Origin: Bacteroidales bacterium
Lineage (GTDB): Bacteria > Bacteroidota > Bacteroidia > Bacteroidales > P3
Length of the DNA: 28,878 nt
Reading direction: 5' to 3'
Assembly: GCA_016281475.1 (NCBI GenBank)
Contig: JAEEIS010000047.1
Location: 1 to 28,878, forward strand
Shown: positions 1 to 7,035 of the stretch, one piece after another
Position numbering within the stretch: the first letter of the stretch is position 1
Layout of the letters: every line of letters starts with the position of its first letter
The notes under the pieces: model-generated
The model's database searches: none
Told to the model about the DNA's origin: nothing
Seen by the model: only the letters and a program-made list of their open reading frames with translations
Position numbers and translations under genes: made by a program

Positions 1-2330
1 CCTCCTGCGGCGCAGGCGGCTCGCTCACGTGGGGTGTCCGCTTCCTGCCTGCCATGCTGGCTGGCCACGACACGCTCACCGACGTGCGCCTGTTCATCTA
101 CGAAGGCGGCACCTACAGCCTCACCATCTATCAGGGCACCACCACCACGACCTCCACGCAGGTCGCCACCCAGACCTACACCTTCGGCTCCTCAGCCGAC
201 AGCACCTGGCAGAACTGCCACCTCACCACTCCCGTCGCCATCAACCCCGCGCAACCGCTGTGGGTGGTCTTCTCCAACACTGGGGTCAACTATCCCGCCG
301 CCATGTGCAACTATGTGGGCGACAGCAATAGCAGCCTCGTCAACCTCGGCGGCACCTGGATGTCCATCTACACCGCCGCGGCTGGCAGCTTCAACGGCTC
401 CTGGATGATTGAGGCCATCACCACCTCCGGCGGCAGCACCTCCGTGCTGGGCGACACCGTCGACTACTGCGGCGACAGCGCCTTCGCCAACAGCATCGGC
501 GCCGGCGGCGCCCTCACCTGGGGCATACGCCTCCCCGCCGCCATGCACCAGCACCGCCAGTACCTCACCGACGTGATGCTCTATGTCCAATACGCCTCCA
601 CCTACAACCTCAGCGTCTACCAAGGCACCGCTACCACCGCCGCCACCTGCGCCACAACACAGGCGGCCACCTTCTCCACCGCCGACCAAGGCACATGGAA
701 AACCATCCACCTCGCCTCGCCCGTCACCCTCAACTCCACCCAGCCCCTCTGGATCATCTTCTCCAACAATAGCACCTCCTACCCCGCCACCCTCTGCAAC
801 GTCACCGCCGACAGCAACGGCAGCCTCATCACCCTCGATGGCGGCAGCACCTGGTACTCCCTCTACACCGCCAGCGGCGGCGACCTCGACGGCACATGGA
901 TGATACGCGCCATCCTCTCCAACAGCGGCACCACCAGCGTCGCCATCAACGGCCCCGCCACCGTGGGCACCGGCATCCCCGCCACCTACACCGTCTCCGG
1001 CCCCGCCTCCGCCACCTACTCCTGGACACTCAGCGGTGCCACACCCTCCACCGCCACCGGCACCTCCGTCACCGCCACCTGGAGCACCCCCGGCACCTAC
1101 AACGTCATGGTCTCCACCACCTACGGCGGCGTCACCCTCCGCGACACCCTCGCCGTCACCGTCCAAGGCTGCACCGTCAGCACCTTCCCCTTCACCATGG
1201 GCTTCGAACCCACTGAAGACCTCACCTGCTGGAACATCATCGACAACGACGGCGACGGCTACAGCTGGGACTATGCCTCCGTACCGCACAATGGCACCCA
1301 GTCCTTCGGCTCAGCCTCTTATATCAACAACATAGGCGTGCTCACCCCCGACAACTGGCTCGTCACACCACCCATCCAACTCGCCTCCGGCCACGGCTAC
1401 ACCCTCACCTGGTACGACGGCGCCATCGACTCCAACTACTACGACGAGCACTACTCCGTCTACATCTCCACCACCGGCAACAACGCCAGCAACTTCACCG
1501 GCACACCCCTCTTCCAAACCACCCTCACCACCGTCAGCTTCACCCAGCGCAGCGTCGACCTCAGCTCCTATGCCGGACAAACCGTCTACATCGCCTTCCG
1601 CCACCACAACTCCACCGACGTCTACTGGCTCTTGCTCGACGACATCGCCATCACCCAGTCCAACCCCACCACCTACACCCTCACCGTCCTCTCCGCCAAT
1701 CCCGCCATGGGCAGCGCCTCGGGTAGCGGCACCTACCCCGCCGGCACCGCCGTCACCATCACCGCCACAGCCAATGCGGGCTACCACTTCACCCAATGGA
1801 ACGACGGCAACACCAACGCCTCGCGCTCCGTCACCGTCACCGCCGACGCCACCTACACCGCCTACTTCGCCGCCAACGAGCCCGACACCTACACCCTCAC
1901 CGTCCTCTCCGCCAATCCCGAAATGGGCATCGTCGAAGGCGGCGGCACCTACCCCGCCGGCACCACCGTCACCATCACCGCCCGACCCTTCGCAGGCTAC
2001 CACTTCCTGCAGTGGCAAGACTCCGACACCGACAACCCGCGCACCGTCACCGTCACCGCCGACGCCACCTACATAGCCACCTTCCAGCCCGACCAGCCCG
2101 AAGGCATCCACGATGCCGACACCCCCTTTAGCGTCGCCACCCTCGGCGGACGCGTCGTCAGCATCCTCGGAGCCGACAACCAGTCCGTCGACATCTACGA
2201 CATCGTCGGCCGCCACATCTGCGGCACCCACCGCGCCACCACCCCCTGCCAATTCACCCTCCCCCACACCGGTGTCTACCTCGTAGTCGTCGGCCCCCAC
2301 ACCCCCCTCCGCGTAGTGGTCATAGAATAA
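1..2330 (+). CDS. T9SS-exported modular surface protein, 3' part (5' end outside window)
   Basis: The reading frame is open from base 3 with no start needed. The residues before the first ATG (base 54) match the internal repeat (G-A-G-G-x-L-T-W-G), so the gene begins upstream. About 775 residues are visible. In order they are: two related modules of about 150 residues (bases 3-430 and 460-930), each with an LTWG motif, a YxG(T) stretch and a WxxFSN motif; a PKD-like Ig domain (about 940-1170); a choice-of-anchor J/cleaved-adhesin-type domain (about 1170-1660) with a DGDGxxW motif; two near-identical InlB-B-like repeats of about 70 residues; and a C-terminal tail with YDIVGR and TGVYLV motifs typical of T9SS sorting domains. 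I infer a secreted or surface-anchored protein, probably an adhesin or enzyme scaffold. No catalytic domain is visible in this part. Codons end in C to an extreme degree, which creates long antisense shadow frames. Confidence 0.85.
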   Translation, partial: SCGAGGSLTWGVRFLPAMLAGHDTLTDVRLFIYEGGTYSLTIYQGTTTTTSTQVATQTYTFGSSADSTWQNCHLTTPVAINPAQPLWVVFSNTGVNYPAAMCNYVGDSNSSLVNLGGTWMSIYTAAAGSFNGSWMIEAITTSGGSTSVLGDTVDYCGDSAFANSIGAGGALTWGIRLPAAMHQHRQYLTDVMLYVQYASTYNLSVYQGTATTAATCATTQAATFSTADQGTWKTIHLASPVTLNSTQPLWIIFSNNSTSYPATLCNVTADSNGSLITLDGGSTWYSLYTASGGDLDGTWMIRAILSNSGTTSVAINGPATVGTGIPATYTVSGPASATYSWTLSGATPSTATGTSVTATWSTPGTYNVMVSTTYGGVTLRDTLAVTVQGCTVSTFPFTMGFEPTEDLTCWNIIDNDGDGYSWDYASVPHNGTQSFGSASYINNIGVLTPDNWLVTPPIQLASGHGYTLTWYDGAIDSNYYDEHYSVYISTTGNNASNFTGTPLFQTTLTTVSFTQRSVDLSSYAGQTVYIAFRHHNSTDVYWLLLDDIAITQSNPTTYTLTVLSANPAMGSASGSGTYPAGTAVTITATANAGYHFTQWNDGNTNASRSVTVTADATYTAYFAANEPDTYTLTVLSANPEMGIVEGGGTYPAGTTVTITARPFAGYHFLQWQDSDTDNPRTVTVTADATYIATFQPDQPEGIHDADTPFSVATLGGRVVSILGADNQSVDIYDIVGRHICGTHRATTPCQFTLPHTGVYLVVVGPHTPLRVVVIE
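1671..2096 (+). repeat. Tandem InlB-B-like coding repeats
   Basis: Two consecutive modules of about 72 codons encode the same layout: TYTLTVLSANP, then a GTYPAGT turn, then GYHFxQW, then TVTADATY. The first 34 nt of each copy (1671-1704 and 1887-1920) are identical, including third positions. This points to recent duplication or gene conversion rather than protein-level conservation alone. Confidence 0.85.
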
Positions 2331-2353
2331 AACGGAAGAAGAAAGAAGAAACC

Positions 2354-2383
2354 GAAGGCCGGATGGTTCCCCACCCGGCCTTC
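2354..2383 (+). terminator. Hairpin terminator after the T9SS protein gene
   Basis: A perfect 9-bp inverted repeat (GAAGGCCGG / CCGGCCTTC) with a 12-nt loop lies 24 nt after the stop codon. It sits between two convergent genes. There is no clean T-run, so it may act in both directions or mainly protect the 3' end. Confidence 0.6.
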
Positions 2384-2397
2384 ACTCTGTCCCCCAT

Positions 2398-2431
2398 CCA
2401 ACGTTAGCCGATTTCCAACGTTAGCCGATTT
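2398..2431. repeat. 17-bp perfect tandem duplication at the cassette edge
   Basis: CCAACGTTAGCCGATTT occurs twice head to tail (2398-2414 and 2415-2431). The second copy contains the stop codon (TTA on the plus strand, 2421-2423) and last codons of the minus-strand gene. It could be slippage or the scar of an insertion or excision. I found no third copy at the other end of the cassette. Confidence 0.85.
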
Positions 2432-3287
2432 CTGCCAACGCCAAGCCACTCCTCACCTTCCCCCCATAGCTCAATATCGCCTCCATCCTCTTCGCCTCCG
2501 ACTGGTAGCGGGCCAGCAGCGAGTTATCCACCACCATGCGCTGCGTGCTCACCAGCGTGCGCCCCACGCACCTGCGGCCATGGACATACACCACGCCACC
2601 GTCCACCCTACGGTTCATCCCCATCCGGTCGCCCCCCTCCTGCCTGCCGAACACCAGCAGCCCCGGGTCCACGTCGGCCACCAGCGTCGCCCTGTCGCCG
2701 TGGTCGAGCGTCAGCTCAAACCACCTCACCTCCACGTAGGGGACGCCCGTCGCCCCGTTCATCATCTGGCAGACCACCAAAGCCGAAATCTGGTCGCCAA
2801 ACCTGAAGTCGGGGTTATGCTCCACAATCGCGTCCGACAGCAGGGCCACCGTCGTGCCGTCGTCCACCGCCAGCGAGCCCAGCGCGATGTCGGTCCCCAC
2901 CTCGCCCCCTGCGCCGCTGGCCGACACGCCGATGCTGGGCAGCGACCCGCGTGCCACCTGGTACGGAGCCACCACGCAGCCCCCCTGGCGGGCCTCCTCC
3001 TTAGCCAGATACACCTCCACCACCCCCATGTTGGCACTCATAAACACATTGTAGTCGCTCACCCCCGGCTGGCGGTCCTCAAACGAGGGGCACTGCGTCC
3101 ACCGCAGCGCGCGGTACAGATTCACCAAGTTCGCCCACTGTACCCGTCGGGCCATCTGCGCCTGCGACCGCGACGGCACATCCTTCCTTGCCGCCTTCTG
3201 CTTGGCGACCGTCCTGCCGCCCACCTGTGCGAACGTCCATTCGCCCGCACTACCCGACAAACCAACTAATCCTGTCAAAATAGCCAT
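2421..3287 (-). CDS. DUF6266-like protein of unknown function
   Basis: 288 residues, start ATG at 3287. The N-terminus has the layout I associate with DUF6266 proteins of Bacteroidetes: a short hydrophobic Gly-rich start (GLVGLSGSAG), a W/V-G-G-R-T-V stretch, a basic segment, then S-Q-A-Q-x-A-R-R and an aromatic-rich helix (residues about 40-65). The C-terminal two thirds look like beta-rich sequence with no motif I recognise. No signal peptide is convincing. The gene points away from the 139-residue/primase pair, with an AT-rich 190-bp spacer between them. Families of this kind often sit near mobile or phage-derived genes, so I infer an accessory role. The family call is tentative; a virion- or surface-type beta protein is an alternative. 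Confidence 0.7.
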   Translation of the reverse strand: MAILTGLVGLSGSAGEWTFAQVGGRTVAKQKAARKDVPSRSQAQMARRVQWANLVNLYRALRWTQCPSFEDRQPGVSDYNVFMSANMGVVEVYLAKEEARQGGCVVAPYQVARGSLPSIGVSASGAGGEVGTDIALGSLAVDDGTTVALLSDAIVEHNPDFRFGDQISALVVCQMMNGATGVPYVEVRWFELTLDHGDRATLVADVDPGLLVFGRQEGGDRMGMNRRVDGGVVYVHGRRCVGRTLVSTQRMVVDNSLLARYQSEAKRMEAILSYGGKVRSGLALAEIG

Positions 3288-3337
3288 AAAAATAAAATTT
3301 AAAATTAAAAATTAAAAATTTGTCTTCGCGTATTTTC

Positions 3338-3361
3338 ACGTATCTTATTCTTGTGATACGT
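3338..3361. other. Hairpin in the divergent spacer
   Basis: Inverted repeat ACGTATC / GATACGT with a 10-nt loop, followed at once by a second GATACGT. It lies between the divergent DUF6266-like gene and the 139-residue gene. The spacer is AT-rich, with three AAAATTAAAA-like copies at 3295-3320. It could be an operator or a remnant repeat; no clear TAnnTTTG promoter is visible nearby. Confidence 0.45.
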
Positions 3362-3480
3362 GCGATACGTGGAGAAATGATAATTAATAACTGAGTTGGA
3401 GCGGGTGAGGAGGGAGTACCTGGGTATAATTGTCGACAAACTTTCTTCTGAGCTCTCTCTTCTCGCAATAACTCACAAAA

Positions 3481-3900
3481 ATGCAGAAAGTAAAAAATAC
3501 AACTAATGTCTTTATCGACACTGTCAAGATGGAGACGCAGACGATCTACAACGAGAACGGAGCTATCAACATCTGTCCCTGCGGGTTTGAGCTGGGGCAG
3601 CATATCGTGGCCGATGGCAGCAACGCCAGCCAGAAGGGGCGTATGGTGACTGAGGACGACGGCACGAGCCGTTTCACTCCGTACCACCATGGGGGCGGCA
3701 GCCGCTATACCTACCTGCACAGCACTGCTAAAAGCACGGTGAAGATGAGCCGGCGCGAGATTATCGTGGAGACACGATTCCCTGTAAGCCTTCCGAACAG
3801 GGCAATGGCGAGGGTGTATGACGATGAGAGCAGTAAGGTGGGGAGATACCTGAGAACGGAGGGTTTCAAACAAAAGATGAAAGGAGGTAAGAAGCTATGA
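3481..3900 (+). CDS. Unknown 139-residue protein coupled to the primase-helicase
   Basis: I do not recognise the family. Visible points are a CPCGF motif near residue 35, a Gly/His stretch (YHHGGG) near residue 64, and a basic C-terminus (KQKMKGGKKL). There is no signal peptide or membrane segment, so it is probably cytoplasmic. Its stop overlaps the start of the next gene in an ATGA arrangement (ATG 3897, TGA 3898-3900), which implies translational coupling and joint action with the primase-helicase. A small DNA-binding or primase-accessory role is inference. A minus-strand frame across this region (3250-3873) lacks domain logic and is treated as a shadow. Confidence 0.75.
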   Translation: MQKVKNTTNVFIDTVKMETQTIYNENGAINICPCGFELGQHIVADGSNASQKGRMVTEDDGTSRFTPYHHGGGSRYTYLHSTAKSTVKMSRREIIVETRFPVSLPNRAMARVYDDESSKVGRYLRTEGFKQKMKGGKKL

Positions 3901-6293
3901 GCGTGTACCACATCACGATGGAGCGCGGCCACAAGGTGGCCCGCCCCATCTACTCGGAGGAGGAATACAGACAGCTACGCGACAGCCGCCAACAACAGGA
4001 GCTGCTGAGGGCCGTGCGCGAACAGGGTGACGCGACGGCTAAGAACAGGCTGACGCAGTTTAACTACTCGGGGCACTACCCCGACGGCACGGTGAAGGGC
4101 AACAGGCTGCCTTCGATGGCGTTTCCGTTCGACTGCGACGAGAAGGAGGAGTTTGAACGTATCAAGGACGTGTTGCTGGCAGAGCCGGAGAAGTACGGCC
4201 TGCTGATGCTGGAGCGGTCGGCACGACAGGGCGGCCACGCGGTGCTGCGTCGCGAGAAGGGCAAGACGATACTGGAGAACCAGGTAAGGATAGCCACGAT
4301 GCTGAGGACGGAGATGGATTGCTCGACGCACGATATCAACCGTGTGCTTTTCGCCACGTCGGCTTCAGCGGACGACTTGCTGTACCTTTCGCCGGCTTTG
4401 TTTGAAGACCGCTACGATGCCGATGCCGTGGCTGAGGAGGCAAGGATGCTGGAGGAGCGCGAGCATTATGGGCTTGAGGAACTGCCCGAGGGTGCGCACA
4501 AGGTAAATAAGCATTTCAAGCCTTGGGAGAGGGAGGCGGTAAAGAATCGCACCACTGCGACAGAGGGCACGGAGACGGTAGAGGGCGAGGGCGCTACAGT
4601 GCTACAGTGCTACAGTTCGTTTACGGACGATACCACCACTGGCGACGGGGTTGGGGAATACCCCAAGGAGTATCACGGCATCGCCTTTTCGGACATTATC
4701 AGGGTGTATTGGGAGCTGTTTAACGACGGGAGGGAGCCTCAGAAGGGCGACCGCGACACGCTGACGTACCAGCTGGCGTGCGACTTGAGGCACATCTGCG
4801 GACGCAATGAGAGGTGGCTGGACGAGGTGATACCGTGCTACGACGGTTTCCCGCTGGAGGAGAAGCGTAAGAAGATACTGAGTGCGCTGCAGGCTAAGAG
4901 CGAGGGGATGCCATATAGGCTGAAGCAGGTGCTGCAGGTGTTGCGGTCGACGACGGCCATCAAGGCGTGCGGTGGGACGCTGACGACACCGCCGCCGATG
5001 CCTAAGCGGCTGCCGCCGCTGATGAGGCTGCTGACAAGGAACGTGCCGGAGTGCTACAAGGCGGCGGTGGCAAGCGCAGTGTTCCCAGCATTGGCGACCC
5101 ATCTGCACGGGGTGCATTTCCGCTATTGGGACAACGTGGAGCACGAGGCTACATTGGAGCACGAGGCTACATTCATGAATGTGCTGATAGGGCGACAGAG
5201 CATCGGCAAGGGGTCGATAAAGAAGCCCATCGAGTTTATCGTGGAGGATATACGCCAACGCGATATTCCTAACCGCCAACGCGAGGCAGAATGGAAGCAG
5301 AAGAATCCGAGTGCCAAGCAGAAGAAGGACCCACGACCGACGGACATCTGCATCCAAATGCTGATAGACAACCTGACGGATGCGGTGTTTAACCAACGCA
5401 TCGTGGATGCGAACAACAACGGAGAGCGGTTTATCTATACTATCGTGGACGAAATTGACGCACTGAAAAAGGTGACATCGCGCGGGACGGTGGACGAGGT
5501 GGGGCTGCTGATACGCAAGGCGTTCGACAACTCGCTGGCGGGTCAGGAGCGCGTGGGTGCCGACTCGGTGTCGGGCATCGCGCCACTGCGGTGGAACTTT
5601 AACGCATCGACGACACCGCCCAACGCCCGCAAGTTTTTCAACAGGATGGTGAACGACGGCACGGTGAGCCGACTGGACGTGTCGACCATTATCCGCAGCG
5701 ACGAGGATGAGGACAAGGCACCTATATTGGGCATTTACGACTATTCGTTTGCTTCCGAGCTGAAGCCGTATATCGACCGTCTGGAAGCTGCCAGCGGACT
5801 GATTGAATGTGCACAGGCCAAAAAACTGGCACTGCAGATGAGGCAGGAGAATAGCGACGCGGCACGCCTGTACGACTCGGAGGCTTACCGTGTGTTTAGC
5901 TACCGAGCCAATGTGATAGCATGGCTCAAAGGGATGGTGCTGTATGTGGCACAGAGGTACCAATGGGACAAGACGACGGCGGATTTCGTGCGGTGGAGCC
6001 AGCAGTATAACCTGTGGTGCAAGATGCTCTATTTCGGCCAACAGCTGGAGAAAGAGTTGCGCGAGGAGGTGGAAATGCAACGCCAGTCGGGACCCCAAAA
6101 CTTGCTGGAGCTGCTGCCCGACGAGTTCAGCCGCGAGGAGTACCAGCTGATGCGCCAACGTCAGGGTAGGAACGGCGACGGATGGAGCACCCTGCGCACT
6201 TGGAGCGCCCGAGGCTATATTGCACACGACGAGGTGACGGGCAGGTATTGCAAGACTAAGGAGTATAAGAAGAGGGGGCTGAATGGAGTTTAG
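3897..6293 (+). CDS. BT4734/DUF3987-type primase-helicase
   Basis: 798 residues. The N-terminal part (about 60-185) resembles the BT4734/VirE_N primase-like domain: an acidic DxD pair (D79, D81), a Ser...GGH stretch ending at H114, and a DINRVLF motif near 146. Residues about 260-345 form a small helical domain with P-x-K-G-x-R, like the primase C-terminal region. The rest is DUF3987-like, with a P-loop variant (GRQSIGKGS, K438) and a Walker B-like YTIVDEID (D518, E519). Family knowledge suggests DNA priming and unwinding for mobile-element or phage-related replication. The linker at residues about 200-255 is low in structure and carries an 8-bp triple repeat. An 18-bp duplication lies just before the P-loop domain. 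No integrase or relaxase is nearby, so the mobile unit may be degenerate or act in trans. Confidence 0.82.
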   Translation: MSVYHITMERGHKVARPIYSEEEYRQLRDSRQQQELLRAVREQGDATAKNRLTQFNYSGHYPDGTVKGNRLPSMAFPFDCDEKEEFERIKDVLLAEPEKYGLLMLERSARQGGHAVLRREKGKTILENQVRIATMLRTEMDCSTHDINRVLFATSASADDLLYLSPALFEDRYDADAVAEEARMLEEREHYGLEELPEGAHKVNKHFKPWEREAVKNRTTATEGTETVEGEGATVLQCYSSFTDDTTTGDGVGEYPKEYHGIAFSDIIRVYWELFNDGREPQKGDRDTLTYQLACDLRHICGRNERWLDEVIPCYDGFPLEEKRKKILSALQAKSEGMPYRLKQVLQVLRSTTAIKACGGTLTTPPPMPKRLPPLMRLLTRNVPECYKAAVASAVFPALATHLHGVHFRYWDNVEHEATLEHEATFMNVLIGRQSIGKGSIKKPIEFIVEDIRQRDIPNRQREAEWKQKNPSAKQKKDPRPTDICIQMLIDNLTDAVFNQRIVDANNNGERFIYTIVDEIDALKKVTSRGTVDEVGLLIRKAFDNSLAGQERVGADSVSGIAPLRWNFNASTTPPNARKFFNRMVNDGTVSRLDVSTIIRSDEDEDKAPILGIYDYSFASELKPYIDRLEAASGLIECAQAKKLALQMRQENSDAARLYDSEAYRVFSYRANVIAWLKGMVLYVAQRYQWDKTTADFVRWSQQYNLWCKMLYFGQQLEKELREEVEMQRQSGPQNLLELLPDEFSREEYQLMRQRQGRNGDGWSTLRTWSARGYIAHDEVTGRYCKTKEYKKRGLNGV
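4593..4616 (+). repeat. Three tandem copies of an 8-bp unit within the primase gene
   Basis: GCTACAGT is repeated three times without interruption, covering residues about 233-240 in the linker between domains. Because 8 is not a multiple of 3, gain or loss of one unit would shift the frame and remove the helicase domain. Confidence 0.9.
5138..5173 (+). repeat. 18-bp in-frame tandem duplication in the primase gene
   Basis: GGAGCACGAGGCTACATT occurs twice in a row and encodes a doubled E-H-E-A-T segment just upstream of the P-loop. It is in frame and perfectly conserved, so it is probably recent. Confidence 0.9.
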
Positions 6294-6344
6294 AGGGTTA
6301 GGGGTTAGAGAAGCGGGGCTCGTTGGGGGGTCTCGCTTTTTTTG

Positions 6345-6375
6345 TTGGCGGGGTCGGGGAATTTGTGTATCTTTG
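6345..6375 (+). promoter_or_regulatory. Bacteroidetes-type promoter for the 93-residue membrane protein
   Basis: The -7 element TATCTTTG lies at 6368-6375, with TTG at 6345-6347 as the likely -33 element (20 nt between). The start codon is 25 nt downstream of the -7 element. Confidence 0.7.
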
Positions 6376-6400
6376 CAGGGATTTTTGATAGTGGATTGTT

Positions 6401-6682
6401 ATGGTTGCTTTTATTGTATTGTTTTCGGTTATTGCGTTTTATATCGTTTCGGCAGGGGTTGTGTTTTTTCTGTCGACGGACCTTTTGAGGAAACAGGGCA
6501 GGCCTCCGAAGTATCTTTGGTATTCTTCGCTGGAGAATCTGAGGGGGTTGTGGGAGCTGATGAATGACCCCAAGGTGCCGGAGGATGTGGCGGCAAGGGC
6601 GAGGTTTTTTTTTAGGTATCTGACTTGGGGCTTCGGGTTCGTGGTGGTGCTGTTTTTGGTTTTGTTCGTATTGACGGTGTGA
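6401..6682 (+). CDS. Small two-helix membrane protein, unknown function
   Basis: 93 residues. A hydrophobic helix spans residues about 3-25 and a second spans about 72-93. Between them is a polar segment with KQGRPPKYLWYSS and PEDVAARARFFFR. Both ends would be embedded and the loop of about 45 residues would be on one side, most likely cytoplasmic given its basic charge. A good promoter precedes it. A run of nine T (6605-6613) inside the coding sequence is a possible slippage site. I do not recognise a named family. An overlapping frame starting at 6283 lacks these features and is rejected. Confidence 0.7.
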   Translation: MVAFIVLFSVIAFYIVSAGVVFFLSTDLLRKQGRPPKYLWYSSLENLRGLWELMNDPKVPEDVAARARFFFRYLTWGFGFVVVLFLVLFVLTV

Positions 6683-6695
6683 GGGGGGGAGTTAG

Positions 6696-6807
6696 GACAT
6701 ACCCCGGCTCTTCGAGCCACCCCTCTAAGACATACCCCGCCACTTCGTGGCACCCCTCTGGGACATACCCCCCGCTTTCGGCGTACCCCTCTCAAGAGGG
6801 AACGGGG
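6696..6807. repeat. Array of three 33-bp hairpin repeats with a palindromic cap
   Basis: Units start at 6696, 6729 and 6762, exactly 33 bp apart. Each has GACATACCCC, a short hairpin, then (G/T)(T)ACCCCTCT or CACCCCTCT. Unit 1 has stem GGCTC/GAGCC and unit 2 has GCCAC/GTGGC. The arms change together so pairing is kept; unit 3 has a weaker stem (CCG/CGG). The last unit ends in CCCTCT-CAA-GAGGG, which forms a closing palindrome. A fourth copy of the same family lies inside leuS. It is an interspersed-repeat family rather than a CRISPR. Confidence 0.85.
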
Positions 6808-6941
6808 ACGGCTAACGCGGTTATTGCATCCACTCTAAGATACTTCTACAATTTCTTTTGACCACGAATTACAGGAATCTATCGAATTGTTGTTCGTGTG
6901 TGGAAAAAGACGGTTTTTTTGTGGTTGGCTTATTTTAATTC
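6808..6941. other. Non-coding spacer upstream of leuS
   Basis: No credible gene lies here. The only structure I see is a weak inverted repeat CACGAA (6863-6868) / TTCGTG (6893-6898), followed by AT-rich sequence leading into the leuS promoter. Confidence 0.5.
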
Positions 6942-6970
6942 TTGATTGTCATTTTTTTTTTGTATCTTTG
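6942..6970 (+). promoter_or_regulatory. leuS promoter
   Basis: TTG at 6942-6944 and TATCTTTG at 6963-6970, with 18 nt between, match the Bacteroidetes -33/-7 pattern. A 5' leader of about 60 nt separates it from the leuS ATG at 7036. Confidence 0.75.
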
Positions 6971-7035
6971 CAGTTTACCAGCGATTGATGCTGGCATTGT
7001 AATAGTTTATTGCACAAAGGTTAAGAGTAACGACC

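Noticed and set aside
192..2300. Two long Gly/Val/Asp-rich minus-strand frames (192-1289 and 1311-2300)
   Set aside because: Produced by the C-ending Thr/Ala codons of the T9SS protein; composition is not protein-like.
3250..3873. 207-codon minus-strand frame overlapping the 139-residue gene and the divergent spacer
   Set aside because: It ends inside the DUF6266-like gene in another phase and crosses the AT-rich spacer. The plus-strand gene has the ATGA coupling and better codon pattern.
4602..6227. 541-codon minus-strand open frame inside the primase-helicase gene
   Set aside because: Shadow of the coding strand; Leu/His/Gln-rich composition with no recognisable motif.
6696..6807. Possible CRISPR array
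   Set aside because: Constant and variable parts alternate, but the variable parts are hairpin arms that pair with themselves, the unit is 33 bp in total and no cas genes are present.
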